A stretch of 64,000 nt of DNA from Pseudoalteromonas sp. MM1 (lineage in GTDB: Bacteria; Pseudomonadota; Gammaproteobacteria; Enterobacterales; Alteromonadaceae). Made by a program: the position numbers and the translations under genes. Location: positions 3,162,001 to 3,226,000 of the forward strand of contig NZ_AP027922.1 of the NCBI RefSeq assembly GCF_030296835.1, read 5' to 3'. Below the pieces are notes generated by a model, which did not search any database, was not told where the DNA came from, and saw only the letters and a program-made list of their open reading frames with translations. Of the stretch, positions 16,967 through 27,941 are shown one piece after another; positions within the stretch are counted from its first letter, which is position 1, and each line of letters opens with the position of its first letter.

Positions 16967-19093
16967 ATGACAACAAGTAAATCATTTAAGCGTTGCGCTA
17001 TCGCGCTTACTATTAGTACGGTATTTGCAGCATCTGCAAGTGTTGCTCAAGATGTTTCAACCTCAATGGCGGAAACCTCAGCTAAACTACAAACCCAGTC
17101 GGGATTTGAAACACAGTTTATTATTAAATACAAAAATAGCGCGAACGATATGTTAAGCATTTCGTCTGCTGACGCGAGCCCCGCAAATATGAAAAAGCGT
17201 GCTCAACGCTTTGTAAAAAATTTCGCTTCTAAAAAAGGTAAAGTGAAAGCGAAATATATTCGTGCAATGGCACTTAATAACCACCACGTTATGCGCGCAG
17301 ATAAAAAACTGAGCGCTGCAGAAGCACAAGAGTTTATGCAAGAAATGGTTGATTCTGGCAATGTTGAATACATTGAAGTGGATCAAATGTTAAAACCATT
17401 TGCAACCCCTAACGATCCTCGTTACGGCGATCAATGGCACTACTACGAGCAAGCTGGCGGCCTAAACTTACCAACCGCATGGGATACTGCAACAGGCAGT
17501 GGCGTAGTGGTTGCGGTACTTGATACTGGCTACCGCCCACATGTTGATTTAAATGCTAATATTTTACCGGGTTACGATATGATCTCTAACCTATCGGTAG
17601 CAAACGATGGCGGCGGTCGCGACAGTGATGCACGCGATCCGGGTGATGCTGTAGCTGCTGGCGAATGTGGAAATAACGGCGCACAAGGCTCAAGCTGGCA
17701 CGGTACGCATGTAGCAGGTACAGTTGCGGCTGTTACTAATAACGGTGAAGGTGTTGCCGGTGTAGCCTATGGCGCTAAAGTTGTGCCTGTACGTGTACTT
17801 GGTAAATGTGGTGGTTTAACGTCAGACATTGCTGATGGCATTATTTGGGCATCAGGCGGAAGTGTATCGGGCATTCCTGCCAACTCAAACCCTGCTGATG
17901 TAATTAACATGAGCTTAGGTGGCAGCGGTTCGTGTAGCTCTACCACACAAAATGCCATTAACACGGCACGTAGCAATGGTGCAGTTGTGGTTATTGCTGC
18001 CGGTAATGATAACGATAACTCAGCAAACTATAACCCGGGTAACTGTAGCGGCGTTGTAAACGTTGCCTCTGTAGGACGTAACGGCGGACGAGCGTATTAT
18101 TCAAACTACGGTAGCAATATTGATGTTGCAGCTCCAGGTGGTGCCCAAAGCTTTGCAAACGATTCTGAAGGGGTTTTATCAACCTATAACTCAGGATCAT
18201 CTACACCATCAAGCGATAGCTATGCGTTCTCTCAAGGTACATCAATGGCGGCGCCTCATGTTGCCGGTGTTGCAGCCCTGATAAAACAAGCTAAACCAAA
18301 TGCGACCCCAGATGAAATAGAAAGCATTTTAAAATCAACCACCCGCTCATTCCCTGCAACGTGTACAAGTTGTGGTACGGGTATTGTTGATGCAGCCGCC
18401 GCAGTAGCTGCTGCAAGTGGTGGTACAACACCGCCTACAGGTGGCGATAGCGAACTGACAGATGGCGAAGCTAAAACAGGCTTAAGCGGCGCTGCAAGTT
18501 CACAAGCGTATTACACAATGACCGTACCAAGTGGCGCAACGAATGTGACATTTACTATGAGTGGCGGTAGCGGCGATGCAGATTTATACGTGCGCGCTGG
18601 CAGCCAACCAACGACATCAAGCTACGATTGTCGTCCGTACAAAGGCGGTAATAGCGAAGAATGCTCTATTGATAACCCAACCGCTGGTACATACCATGTA
18701 ATGCTGCGTGGCTACTCTGCATACTCTGGTGTTAGTTTAGTGGGTAATATTACAGGTGGTTCTACGGGTGGCGGTTCAACTACACCAGAAGCCGGTGGCG
18801 GCACAGTGAGCGATGTAACGGCTACAACAGGTAATTGGAAGCACTACACTTTAGATGTGCCAGCAGGAATGAGTACATTTACAGTTACCACTTCAGGTGG
18901 TACAGGTGATGCTGATTTATTTGTTAAGTTTGGCAGCCAACCTACCGCATCTAGCTACGATTGTCGTCCTTATAAAAACGGCAACGCAGAAACATGTACG
19001 TTTAGTAATCCGCAGGCGGGTACATGGCATTTAAGCGTTAACGCTTACAGAACCTTTTCAGGTTTAACTTTAAGTGGCCAATACCAGCCATAA
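16967..19093 (+). CDS. Secreted subtilisin-like serine protease (S8) with two C-terminal PPC domains
   Basis: A 708-residue extracellular protease. A signal peptide (1-27) is followed by an inhibitor I9-like propeptide (about 45-145) and the S8 catalytic domain (about 165-475). The catalytic triad is visible: Asp186 in VAVLDTGY, His245 in HGTHVAGT, Ser426 in GTSMAAPH; Asn347 of AAGND would form the oxyanion hole. Two PPC domains follow (about 495-590 and 610-705), both containing a DADLYVR/DADLFVK stretch and SSYDCRPYK. PPC domains usually aid secretion or substrate contact and are often trimmed off. This architecture is common in Pseudoalteromonas alkaline exoproteases. The gene stands alone, with a strong terminator. 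Confidence 0.94.
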   Translation: MTTSKSFKRCAIALTISTVFAASASVAQDVSTSMAETSAKLQTQSGFETQFIIKYKNSANDMLSISSADASPANMKKRAQRFVKNFASKKGKVKAKYIRAMALNNHHVMRADKKLSAAEAQEFMQEMVDSGNVEYIEVDQMLKPFATPNDPRYGDQWHYYEQAGGLNLPTAWDTATGSGVVVAVLDTGYRPHVDLNANILPGYDMISNLSVANDGGGRDSDARDPGDAVAAGECGNNGAQGSSWHGTHVAGTVAAVTNNGEGVAGVAYGAKVVPVRVLGKCGGLTSDIADGIIWASGGSVSGIPANSNPADVINMSLGGSGSCSSTTQNAINTARSNGAVVVIAAGNDNDNSANYNPGNCSGVVNVASVGRNGGRAYYSNYGSNIDVAAPGGAQSFANDSEGVLSTYNSGSSTPSSDSYAFSQGTSMAAPHVAGVAALIKQAKPNATPDEIESILKSTTRSFPATCTSCGTGIVDAAAAVAAASGGTTPPTGGDSELTDGEAKTGLSGAASSQAYYTMTVPSGATNVTFTMSGGSGDADLYVRAGSQPTTSSYDCRPYKGGNSEECSIDNPTAGTYHVMLRGYSAYSGVSLVGNITGGSTGGGSTTPEAGGGTVSDVTATTGNWKHYTLDVPAGMSTFTVTTSGGTGDADLFVKFGSQPTASSYDCRPYKNGNAETCTFSNPQAGTWHLSVNAYRTFSGLTLSGQYQP

Positions 19094-19100
19094 TTAAAAT

Positions 19101-19130
19101 GGCCCTAAGTGCATGCACTTAGGGCCTTTA
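19101..19130. terminator. Bidirectional terminator between protease and peroxiredoxin genes
   Basis: A perfect 26-bp palindrome (19101-19126), beginning GGCCCTAAGTGC, lies between the convergent genes and is followed by TTTA. Confidence 0.85.
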
Positions 19131-19138
19131 TAAAGTGA

Positions 19139-19612
19139 TTATAGTTTTTCTAACACAGACTCAGCACGGCTCACTAAAAACTCTTTGTCTTTTTCAACAA
19201 ACAGGCCTGTTACTACATTATCATCGACTACCATTGCATAGCGCGTAGAGCGTGTTCCACCAAAACTGCCGGTGTCTTTATCAAGCCCTAACGCTTTAGT
19301 AAAACTGCCATCGCCATCTGCAAGCATGTCGATTTCTTGTGCATTTTGAGATTCCCCCCATGCTTTCATTACAAACGCATCGTTAACCGATACACAGTAA
19401 ATTGCCGCAATACCTTTTGCTTTAATTTTATCACTAAGGGTTATAAATTCAGGTAAATGCGCATTTGAACAGGTAGGCGTAAATGCACCGGGTACAGCAA
19501 AAAGCACAACCTTTTTACCGTTAAAAAGCTCAGCGTTAGTGTGAGTTTGCATACCTTCGTCTGTTAGCTGCGTTAATGTAACTGCGGGTAACGTTTGACC
19601 TTGTTCAATCAT
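19139..19612 (-). CDS. Peroxiredoxin (Prx5/AhpC-TSA family)
   Basis: A 157-residue thiol peroxidase. The motif FAVPGAFTPTCSNAHLPEF places the peroxidatic Cys near residue 49, in the PGAFTPxC signature of Prx5-type peroxiredoxins. A second Cys in IYCVSVNDAFV near residue 73 occurs in many Prx5 proteins. No glutaredoxin domain is fused, in contrast to hybrid Prx5 enzymes of some gammaproteobacteria. It reduces hydrogen peroxide and organic peroxides in the cytoplasm using thioredoxin or glutaredoxin. The gene is monocistronic. Confidence 0.92.
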   Translation of the reverse strand: MIEQGQTLPAVTLTQLTDEGMQTHTNAELFNGKKVVLFAVPGAFTPTCSNAHLPEFITLSDKIKAKGIAAIYCVSVNDAFVMKAWGESQNAQEIDMLADGDGSFTKALGLDKDTGSFGGTRSTRYAMVVDDNVVTGLFVEKDKEFLVSRAESVLEKL

Positions 19613-19682
19613 GATAAATCCTTAAAGCATTTGATTAATGGGCCTACAGTATAACGCTAATCACCTCTGTTTTAGCAGGTAT

Positions 19683-21608
19683 TTATAAGCCAAGGTTTAC
19701 TTTTATAGTTTGCATTTGCTGTTGTAGCTGGCTGCGAATATCGTCAACCAGCAGGCTTGATTCGCTTACTTGACCTTTCATACTTTGCATTGAATGACTA
19801 AAGTTATCGAGTAAGTTACTTTGCTGCTTAGCAAGCTCCATGGCCTCAAAGGCCACTTTGTTGGCTTGCTGGGCGTTATCGGCAACGCCTTCTGAATTTA
19901 CTTTTAGCTCTTGTGCATTTTGTGTTTGCGACTGAGCGCCATCTGCCAAGGCCGCTATTTGTGTAGATACTGTACTTGATTTTTCACTCAGCAAAGTTAG
20001 CTGTTCATTAATATCACTCAATGATCCCTGAGTTTGTCGGGCCAGCTGACGTACTTCATCAGCTACAACAGCAAAACCTCGGCCATGCTCGCCAGCGCGT
20101 GCCGATTCTATTGCTGCATTTAACGCGAGTAAGTTTGTTTGATCGGCAATATTGCGGATCACTTCAATAATTTGCCCAACACCTTCAACCCCTGCAAGTA
20201 GCTCTTGTAGGTTTTGCATACTTTGCTCAACCCGTGTTTGCGTATCGGAGCTGGCACTTAGCATGCTTTGTGCAAAGCCTAAGCTATGCTCCATTGCACT
20301 AAATGTGTGTTGGGCGTTATCAGCCACTTGGGCGTTAATATTATTTACCTGTTCGCCTATTTGTTGAATATCGGCAAGTAAATGTTGGTTTTGATCCACT
20401 TGCCCATGGCTTATGGATGCTTTATGACTAATAGTTTGCAAATGCTCACTCATTTGCTGCATAAAATCATTTACCACTTTTAGCATTTGGGCACGCTCTT
20501 GTGCTTCTTTGCGCTGTCGCTCAATTAATAAATTAAAGTAACTGGCTATTTCGCCAACCTCTGTTTTTGGGTTATTACTTTTAATATTTTTAAGCTCGTT
20601 ACTTTCAATTAAAAAGGCAAACCCGTCTCTTAGTTGCCTTAGTGGGTTGAGCACTTGGTTACGCTGCACAATATAAACACCCGCGGCTAGCATTACCAAA
20701 GCGCCAATAGCAAAACAAAATACCCAAAAGACGTTTTCTTTAAGCACCCCTTGTGCGTGTTTTAGTTGCTGCTCTGCATTAATAACGGTTTTAGAGAGTA
20801 AGTTAATTTGCTTACGTAATTGATTGGTGCCCGCCTCACGCTGTTGTGCTTGAGCTAATGTATTGGCTAAATCGCGAGGGTAGCGGTTAGGCCAGCTGGT
20901 AATTTCAGATTTTATTTCATCGGCCAAATCTTCAGCTTCTTCGTCAAAAAATAAAGCATCTTCGTCAACTTCGCTCATAACACCTAAATTAGGGAGTTTC
21001 TCTATTTTGGCTGCTAACGCATTTAAATTAGCAATACTTTGCTGCAAACTTTGTTCAGTATTGCTGTCGTAGCTTACGACTAGTTGGTAAGTAAATAAGG
21101 CAAGGTTGGTCACCTCGTTATAATAATCAGCGCCAAGTGTGTAATAAGATTGCGCATCGCTATTTTGATTAGAGGATTTTTTTGCATAACCAATCAGTGA
21201 CGACGCTGAGCCAGCCATTTGGCGAATTGCATTATCAAGTAACGCCGTTTCGTTGCCCGACAATTTTCCCAGCGCTCTGTACTTACCTTTAATATCGGTA
21301 TCTAACGTACTTAGCTGCTCGTTTAACTGCTCAGCAAGTACCGAGGGGAGCACAGTGAGTTGCTGTGTTTTTACTTGCTCAATTAAAGCAGAGGATTGAT
21401 TTAAATATTGGCTATCACCTTGTTCTAAATAACTGCCTAAGTCACCGGCTAAATCCACTAAAATCGTGTTTTTTAATTTACTGTATGCGCTGTCTTGTTG
21501 CTCAAGTTTAAGTAACGTTTGGCTTGCCCAAAATAGTGTGATGGCTAATAAAATACTGGCTAGAGTTAGCAAAATAGCTAATAACCGAGTAAAAGAAGAA
21601 ACACGCAT
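19683..21608 (-). CDS. Methyl-accepting chemotaxis protein
   Basis: A 641-residue transmembrane chemoreceptor. Membrane segments lie at about residues 8-31 and 292-316, enclosing an all-helical periplasmic sensor of about 260 residues. A HAMP domain follows (about 317-370), then the cytoplasmic coiled coil with the conserved hairpin tip containing [20 protein letters not shown] and the [12 protein letters not shown] stretch. The size and helical character of the sensor suggest a four-helix or helical bimodular domain; I cannot name the ligand. It signals through CheW/CheA to the flagellar motor. An unusual run of acidic residues ([17 protein letters not shown]) sits in the sensor. Confidence 0.93.
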   Translation of the reverse strand: MRVSSFTRLLAILLTLASILLAITLFWASQTLLKLEQQDSAYSKLKNTILVDLAGDLGSYLEQGDSQYLNQSSALIEQVKTQQLTVLPSVLAEQLNEQLSTLDTDIKGKYRALGKLSGNETALLDNAIRQMAGSASSLIGYAKKSSNQNSDAQSYYTLGADYYNEVTNLALFTYQLVVSYDSNTEQSLQQSIANLNALAAKIEKLPNLGVMSEVDEDALFFDEEAEDLADEIKSEITSWPNRYPRDLANTLAQAQQREAGTNQLRKQINLLSKTVINAEQQLKHAQGVLKENVFWVFCFAIGALVMLAAGVYIVQRNQVLNPLRQLRDGFAFLIESNELKNIKSNNPKTEVGEIASYFNLLIERQRKEAQERAQMLKVVNDFMQQMSEHLQTISHKASISHGQVDQNQHLLADIQQIGEQVNNINAQVADNAQHTFSAMEHSLGFAQSMLSASSDTQTRVEQSMQNLQELLAGVEGVGQIIEVIRNIADQTNLLALNAAIESARAGEHGRGFAVVADEVRQLARQTQGSLSDINEQLTLLSEKSSTVSTQIAALADGAQSQTQNAQELKVNSEGVADNAQQANKVAFEAMELAKQQSNLLDNFSHSMQSMKGQVSESSLLVDDIRSQLQQQMQTIKVNLGL

Positions 21609-21932
21609 AAATAACTACCCCTTATGTTTATGCGCGTAGAGTATTAACTATTTATGACAATTTTATGTAACTCAGGGGAAATACGTATAGTTGCGGAAAA
21701 TATACGAGTAAAGACTTAGCAATTACAGCCCCTTGATTAAACCAACCGACTTACTTTATATACTATTAAAGATAAGAAACGCGGGTTAATTACAAGATGA
21801 GAGTTTTATCACTTGGGTGGGTAAATTAAAATAGGCTTAATACAGCTATCACCATTATTAAAGCGCGGTGTATTAGCTAACGCCAGGCACAAAAAAACCG
21901 CGACCAGCGCGGTTTTTATTTTATTGTGTTAA
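21609..21932. other. Gene-free gap between the chemoreceptor and DUF3718 genes
   Basis: The gap should contain the chemoreceptor promoter, which I cannot place with confidence. Its distal end holds the DUF3718 terminator. No ORF with coding character is seen. Confidence 0.4.
21891..21918 (-). terminator. Terminator of the DUF3718 gene
   Basis: AACCGCG and CGCGGTT pair around ACCAG, with A-rich and T-rich flanks, 15 bases after the DUF3718 stop. Confidence 0.88.
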
Positions 21933-22310
21933 TTAAAGGCCAGCACGGTCTTTAATTACAGCAATTAACGGTGAACCACCGTGGCCATTACCTTCAGCCC
22001 ACGCAATGTCTGCGCCGTCTGATAATGAGCTTTTTGATAAGTTTTTAACTATATACTCGCCCGAGTCAACAGCGTTACTAGCTACAGCATGGCGAAGTAA
22101 GTTATTACCATTACATTGAATAGCATCATAAATATTGCGAATTTTTACACGTGAGCTTTTTAGTTTACTGCGTAAACGGTTTTTATCATCAGCTGCGATA
22201 TATTCACAAATAGATACTGCTAATTGATCATTGGCTTTAGCAGGCACGGTATACATTAACGAACCAGCAGCAACGGCTGTAATTACAATTAGCTTTGACA
22301 ATTTAAACAT
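21933..22310 (-). CDS. DUF3718 domain protein, secreted
   Basis: A 125-residue protein with a signal peptide (cleavage likely after VPAKA, near residue 26) and a mature part of about 100 residues. The mature region contains LAVSICEYIAADDKNRLRSK and IQCNGNNLLRHAV with two Cys, a pattern I associate with DUF3718, a family found mainly in Alteromonadales. No function is known. The gene lies between a chemoreceptor and folA with no obvious functional link, and it has its own terminator. Confidence 0.7.
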   Translation of the reverse strand: MFKLSKLIVITAVAAGSLMYTVPAKANDQLAVSICEYIAADDKNRLRSKLKSSRVKIRNIYDAIQCNGNNLLRHAVASNAVDSGEYIVKNLSKSSLSDGADIAWAEGNGHGGSPLIAVIKDRAGL

Positions 22311-22388
22311 GAAACACCCTTTATGGTACTTTTTACCTATGTTGATTGTTTAATATTGTACCAACCTGCTGTAAGTTTCGCAATAATG

Positions 22389-22880
22389 TTAATCTTTTTT
22401 ATAGAAAGTTACGAATTTATAACTATATTGGTTCTTTTCGTCGGGCTTATTTGACTGTTCGTCGACGTTTTCCCATGTTGCTACCGCTTGGTAATCTGGA
22501 AACTGCGTATCCCCTTCAACCTCTAAATCTATAAAGGTTAAATATAAACGATCGGCACTTGGTAAAAACTGCTGATAAATATTACCACCGCCAATTATCA
22601 TCACCTCTTCTTCGGCTTTAACCAGCTCTAGCGCAGCCTCTGGCGTAGTGACTGTCTCAATACCTTGAGCGCTATATTGACTGTTACGGGTAATAATTAT
22701 ATTACGACGACCAGGTAAAGGGCGGCCTATCGATTCAAATGTTTTACGCCCCATAACGACAGGTTTGCCTGTTGTTACCTTTTTAAAATGCTGTAGATCA
22801 GCGGGTAAATGCCATGGCATTTTATTATCAAGACCAATTACACGGTTATTTGCCATTGCGGCGATCATTGAAATTATCAC
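22389..22880 (-). CDS. folA: Dihydrofolate reductase
   Basis: A 163-residue enzyme that reduces dihydrofolate to tetrahydrofolate with NADPH. The GTG start at 22880 gives MIISMIAAMANNRVIGLDN, which aligns with the usual N terminus. Other signatures are MPWHLPADLQHFK with the catalytic acid (Asp in PADLQ), VVMGRKTFESIGRPLPGR at the cofactor site and VMIIGGGNIYQQFLP. It is monocistronic; a hairpin between obgE and folA separates the two. Confidence 0.96.
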   Translation of the reverse strand: MIISMIAAMANNRVIGLDNKMPWHLPADLQHFKKVTTGKPVVMGRKTFESIGRPLPGRRNIIITRNSQYSAQGIETVTTPEAALELVKAEEEVMIIGGGNIYQQFLPSADRLYLTFIDLEVEGDTQFPDYQAVATWENVDEQSNKPDEKNQYSYKFVTFYKKD

Positions 22881-22913
22881 ACTAAATACCTAATACTTTA
22901 CTCTTAAAAAAAT

Positions 22914-22938
22914 AAAAAAGGAGCTTAAGCTCCTTTTT
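22914..22938. terminator. Terminator between obgE and folA
   Basis: GGAGCTTAAGCTCC is a perfect palindrome flanked by A-run and T-run. It ends obgE on the minus strand and could work in both directions. Confidence 0.9.
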
Positions 22939-22953
22939 AAAATATGTTTTTTA

Positions 22954-24111
<1,158 letters not shown>

Positions 24112-24142
24112 TCACTTTAGGGATTGGCTTTAATTTAACTAT

Positions 24143-24182
24143 TATATACCCAAGCCAACGTAAATGCAGGCTTGGGTATATA
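24143..24182. promoter_or_regulatory. Perfect 14-bp inverted repeat upstream of obgE
   Basis: TATATACCCAAGCC (24143-24156) and GGCTTGGGTATATA (24169-24182) pair perfectly around 12 bases. It follows the rpmA terminator and precedes obgE by 37 bases. No clear T-run follows on either strand, so it may be an RNA processing or regulatory hairpin, or a small repeat element. Confidence 0.45.
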
Positions 24183-24200
24183 TTTGATGTGTCTGAAAAC

Positions 24201-24228
24201 AAAAAACCCCGCAAAGGCGGGGTTTTTT
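24201..24228 (-). terminator. Terminator of rplU-rpmA
   Basis: AACCCCGC and GCGGGGTT pair around AAAG with A/T runs on both sides, 13 bases after the rpmA stop. Confidence 0.93.
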
Positions 24229-24241
24229 ACTACCTTACTGA

Positions 24242-24499
24242 TTACTCAGCTACGATAGTTACGTATTTGCGGTTTAAAGGACCTTTTTGTTCAAATTGAA
24301 CTTTACCATCTGCTTTTGCGAAGATAGTGTGGTCTTTACCGATACCTACGTTTGCGCCAGCGTGGAAACGAGTACCACGTTGACGAACAATGATGCTACC
24401 CGCTAGAACTGATTCGCCACCAAAACGCTTAACACCTAGGCGTTTGCTTTCTGAATCGCGACCGTTACGAGTACTACCAGCTGCTTTTTTATGTGCCAT
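24242..24499 (-). CDS. rpmA: 50S ribosomal protein L27
   Basis: An 85-residue ribosomal protein. It begins [20 protein letters not shown], with the flexible N-terminal tail that reaches the peptidyl transferase centre, and contains [19 protein letters not shown]. It is cotranscribed with rplU, 16 bases downstream. Confidence 0.98.
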   Translation of the reverse strand: MAHKKAAGSTRNGRDSESKRLGVKRFGGESVLAGSIIVRQRGTRFHAGANVGIGKDHTIFAKADGKVQFEQKGPLNRKYVTIVAE

Positions 24500-24515
24500 T
24501 TCTAAGTACCTCTAA

Positions 24516-24827
24516 TTAAGCGCTAATGCCAGTGATTTTAACTTCAGTGAACCATTGACGATGGCCCATTTGCTTACGAGAATGCTTACGGCGTCTAAAT
24601 TTAACAACCTTAATCTTCTCACCGCGACCATGTGAAACAACCTCAGCTGTTACTTTACCACCGTTTACGAACGGTACACCGATCTCGATTTTCTCACCAT
24701 CAGCAACTAAAAGTACTGAATCAAATTCAACTGCTGCACCAGTTTCAACGTCTAATTTTTCAAGACGAATCGTTTGACCTTCAGTCACACGATGCTGTTT
24801 ACCACCACTTTGGAAAACCGCGTACAT
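24516..24827 (-). CDS. rplU: 50S ribosomal protein L21
   Basis: A 103-residue protein beginning [18 protein letters not shown]. The ATG at 24827 is the right start, because this is the universal L21 N terminus; an upstream in-frame extension of 12 codons is not coding. The C-terminal part [20 protein letters not shown] binds 23S rRNA. First gene of rplU-rpmA, preceded by GGAG. Confidence 0.98.
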   Translation of the reverse strand: MYAVFQSGGKQHRVTEGQTIRLEKLDVETGAAVEFDSVLLVADGEKIEIGVPFVNGGKVTAEVVSHGRGEKIKVVKFRRRKHSRKQMGHRQWFTEVKITGISA

Positions 24828-25248
24828 AATTAACTCCGTCTGTGCGCCCTCAAATCGACGCAACTAAAATATTCTTCGATAGGGCGCGAAGTTTACGCTA
24901 ATGCATAAAAACTAGCAAGCCTATTTTGTAATTAAAATGAATAAAAAGTAGCTGCATTGAGAGCAATTCAATATTTCCCCCATTTTATATTAAATTGCCC
25001 TGTTGCCAAGCGCTTTTTAACGCAAAGATAAAATAAATTTGTACGGTGCTACGCCCACTCCCGAAGTTATTTACTGCACATTAAATACGCACAACCTGAC
25101 TGTAAAACAAACAATTAAATTAGCTAATTAAGCCTCAATTAAGCTTTTTAACTCGGTTTTTTTAATGAATCACCACAAAATATCGAGCTAGTGCATTTTT
25201 TGTTGTACAATCGGCGCCGTTCACACATAAAAATTGGCTCGGAGATCA
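24828..25248. other. Gene-free region between divergent rplU and ispB
   Basis: About 420 bases, AT-rich, with no ORF. It must contain both promoters. A TACAAT at 25206-25211 is a possible -10 element for ispB. A short palindrome AATTAGCTAATT lies at 25118-25129. I see no known RNA in it. Confidence 0.4.
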
Positions 25249-26220
25249 ATGGATATAAAAGCTATCCAGGCGTTAATCGAAAGCGATATGAATGACGTCA
25301 ATCAACTTATACACGCGCAAATGCGCTCAGATGTGGCGTTAGTTAATCAACTTGGTTTGTACATCGTTAACAGCGGCGGCAAACGCGTACGCCCTATGCT
25401 TGCTCTATTGGCAGCAAGAGCTTTGGGTTACCAAGGTAAAGATCATATTACTTTGGCAACGATTGTTGAATTTATTCATACTGCAACGCTATTACATGAT
25501 GATGTTGTTGATGAATCTAACCTGCGCCGCGGTACACCAACTGCAAATGCTGAGTTTGGTAATGCTGCCAGCGTGCTGGTTGGGGATTTTATTTACACAC
25601 GCTCGTTTCAGCTTATGGTGGGGCTTGGTAAAATGCAAATTATGCAAATTCTTGCTGATGCTACCAACGTTATTGCTGAGGGCGAAGTATTGCAGCTTAT
25701 GAATTGCAATGACCCTAACACCACCGAAGCAAGCTATATGCAAGTTATTTACTCTAAAACGGCTAAGTTATTTGAAGCCGCTACGGGGCTTGCAGCAATC
25801 ATAACCGAGCAAGATAACAGTGTGTTAGATGCGCTTAACTTATACGGTATGCATTTAGGTACTGCTTTTCAGTTAGTTGATGACGTGCTTGATTACAACG
25901 CAGACGCTGACCAATTAGGTAAAAATATTGGTGATGATTTAGCAGAAGGTAAACCAACTTTACCGTTAATATACGCTATGAAGCACGGTAGTGATGAGCA
26001 AAAAAACCTTATTCGTGATGCCATTGAGCATTGCAATGGTATGGATAACCTTGAAGCTATTTTAACGGCACTTAAACAAACCAACGCACTTGAATTTACA
26101 ATGCAAAAGGCACAGCAAGAGGCTGATAAAGCCATTGCCTGTTTAGACTTTTTAGCAGAGTCGCAGTACAAACAAGCGTTAATTAGCTTAGCACGTATAG
26201 CTGTAGAGCGAGATCACTAG
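25249..26220 (+). CDS. ispB: Octaprenyl diphosphate synthase
   Basis: A 323-residue trans-prenyltransferase that makes the ubiquinone side chain. I choose ATG 25249 (MDIKAIQALIESDMNDV) with GGAGA just upstream; an in-frame TTG five codons earlier is less likely. It carries the two Asp-rich metal sites LLHDDVVDES (residues about 79-88) and LVDDVLDYN (about 208-216). The divergent position next to rplU-rpmA is conserved in gammaproteobacteria. Confidence 0.95.
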   Translation: MDIKAIQALIESDMNDVNQLIHAQMRSDVALVNQLGLYIVNSGGKRVRPMLALLAARALGYQGKDHITLATIVEFIHTATLLHDDVVDESNLRRGTPTANAEFGNAASVLVGDFIYTRSFQLMVGLGKMQIMQILADATNVIAEGEVLQLMNCNDPNTTEASYMQVIYSKTAKLFEAATGLAAIITEQDNSVLDALNLYGMHLGTAFQLVDDVLDYNADADQLGKNIGDDLAEGKPTLPLIYAMKHGSDEQKNLIRDAIEHCNGMDNLEAILTALKQTNALEFTMQKAQQEADKAIACLDFLAESQYKQALISLARIAVERDH

Positions 26221-26271
26221 TTTTGCAGCCACCCTTAATTAGTATGTAAGGGTTTATAATTTTCGAGCAAT

Positions 26272-26297
26272 AAAAAAGCCTGCATAAGCAGGCTTTT
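26272..26297. terminator. Bidirectional terminator between ispB and mdh
   Basis: AAAAAAGCCTGC and GCAGGCTTTTTT pair around ATAA between the convergent genes. Confidence 0.93.
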
Positions 26298-26315
26298 TTG
26301 TGCATAACTTGGCTA

Positions 26316-27248
26316 TTACGCCATGAAATCAACACCTTCTTTGATGTCTTTTTTCAGGGTTTCAAGCATGTCGTTTTTAGCTTTTTCTTCAAATGCGCTT
26401 AGCTCGCCGTAAGAAAGAATTTCTTCTACGCCGTTTTTACCTAAACGTACTGGATGTGCAAAGTACTCCGCATCGCCATTTTCAACAGCAACGTATGCGT
26501 AATCAACTACGTCTTCACCTTGTAGGCCTTTAACTAAAGACATACAAAAACGTGCAGCAGCAGCACCCATAGATAGTGTAGCTGAACCACCGCCCGCTTT
26601 AGCATTTACTACTTCAGTACCTGCATTTTGGATACGTGGAGTAAGAGCAGCCACTTCTTCTTCAGTGAAGCTTACGCCTTCAACTTGAGAAAGTAGAGGA
26701 AGAATTGTTGTGCCAGAGTGGCCACCGATTACTGGTACTTTAACTGTTGCTACATCTACACCTTTAAGCTCAGCAACAAATGCTTCTGAACGAATTACGT
26801 CAAGTGTAGTAATACCAAATACGCGGCTTGCATCATAAGTGCCTGCTTTTTTAAATACTTCAGCAACAATTGGCACTGTGCCATTTACTGGGTTAGTGAT
26901 AACACCCACTAATGCTTTAGGACAGCTAGCAACAATGCCTTCTGCTAATGTTTTGATAATACCAGCATTTACGTTGAATAAATCCGCACGGTCCATACCT
27001 GGTTTACGTGGCATACCCGCAGGGATAAGGACGATATCACACCCTTCAAGCGCTTTGTTTAAATCGTCAGCGCCAAAGCCTGCTACTTTAACATCTGTAG
27101 GGATGTGAGATAGGTCAACCGCAACACCTGGTACAACTGGTGCAACATCGTAAAGTGATAATTCAGAACCAGCTGGTAAGCCTGTTTTTAATAATAAAGA
27201 CAACGCTTGACCGATACCGCCTGCAGCACCTAATACAGCAACTTTCAT
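26316..27248 (-). CDS. mdh: Malate dehydrogenase
   Basis: A 310-residue NAD-dependent enzyme of the TCA cycle. The start is ATG 27248 ([20 protein letters not shown]) with GGAGAATTCC upstream; the longer open frame enters the argR promoter region. It shows the Rossmann GAAGGIGQ, substrate Arg residues in [24 protein letters not shown] and the catalytic His of [13 protein letters not shown]. It is divergent from argR, a pairing conserved in this group. Confidence 0.97.
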   Translation of the reverse strand: MKVAVLGAAGGIGQALSLLLKTGLPAGSELSLYDVAPVVPGVAVDLSHIPTDVKVAGFGADDLNKALEGCDIVLIPAGMPRKPGMDRADLFNVNAGIIKTLAEGIVASCPKALVGVITNPVNGTVPIVAEVFKKAGTYDASRVFGITTLDVIRSEAFVAELKGVDVATVKVPVIGGHSGTTILPLLSQVEGVSFTEEEVAALTPRIQNAGTEVVNAKAGGGSATLSMGAAAARFCMSLVKGLQGEDVVDYAYVAVENGDAEYFAHPVRLGKNGVEEILSYGELSAFEEKAKNDMLETLKKDIKEGVDFMA

Positions 27249-27412
27249 TGGAATTCTCCGTAATTTGAGGTAGGAAATATTTGTGGCTCTTAAGATAATG
27301 AAATTAGCGACTAAAAACAAATTTATCCTGCTTATTTCAGGTATATTTTCGACCATAGTTGTAAACTTTGTTGGTTTATCGCAGCAAACTGGCAAGTTAA
27401 CTAAACAACTGC

Positions 27413-27426
27413 TGCATAATTATTCA
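27413..27426. promoter_or_regulatory. ARG box, probable ArgR operator
   Basis: TGCATAATTATTCA matches the half-symmetric ARG box core TGAATWWWWATTCA at 13 of 14 positions. It lies 48 bases upstream of argR, a common site of ArgR autoregulation, and between argR and mdh. Confidence 0.7.
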
Positions 27427-27473
27427 TTATTGTGTAGAATTTGCTATATAAATAACAAAAACGAATAAAGACT

Positions 27474-27941
27474 ATGCAACCACAAGACAAACAAGAAGCA
27501 CTGGTAAAAGCGTTTAAAGCACTTTTAAAAGAAGAAAACTTTGGCTCGCAAGGCGAAATAGTCGAAGCACTAAAAGAACAAGGCTTTGACAACATAAGCC
27601 AAAGTAAAGTGTCGCGCATGCTTAGTAAGTTTGGTGCTGTGCGCACTCGTAATGCTAAACAAGAAATGGTTTATTGCTTACCTGCAGAAATGGGCGTACC
27701 AACGGCTAAAAGCCCACTGCGCCAGCTTGTTATTGATATTATGCATAACGAAATGATGATTATTATTACCACCAGCCCAGGTGCTGCGCAGTTAATTGCC
27801 CGCTTATTAGACTCACTAGGCAAAGCTGATGGTGTATTGGGTACTATTGCCGGGGATGACACTATTTTTATTGCGCCAGCAAAAATATCTGAAATAGACA
27901 TTACACTAGAGCGCGTACGTATTTTATTTGATACGGTTTAA
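27474..27941 (+). CDS. argR: Arginine repressor
   Basis: A 155-residue hexameric repressor of arginine biosynthesis. The N-terminal winged helix contains [20 protein letters not shown] and [17 protein letters not shown]. The C-terminal arginine-binding domain has [16 protein letters not shown] and [15 protein letters not shown], with the Asp pair that contacts arginine. An ARG box precedes it. Its stop overlaps the stop of the convergent Dyp-type gene by four bases. Confidence 0.97.
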   Translation: MQPQDKQEALVKAFKALLKEENFGSQGEIVEALKEQGFDNISQSKVSRMLSKFGAVRTRNAKQEMVYCLPAEMGVPTAKSPLRQLVIDIMHNEMMIIITTSPGAAQLIARLLDSLGKADGVLGTIAGDDTIFIAPAKISEIDITLERVRILFDTV

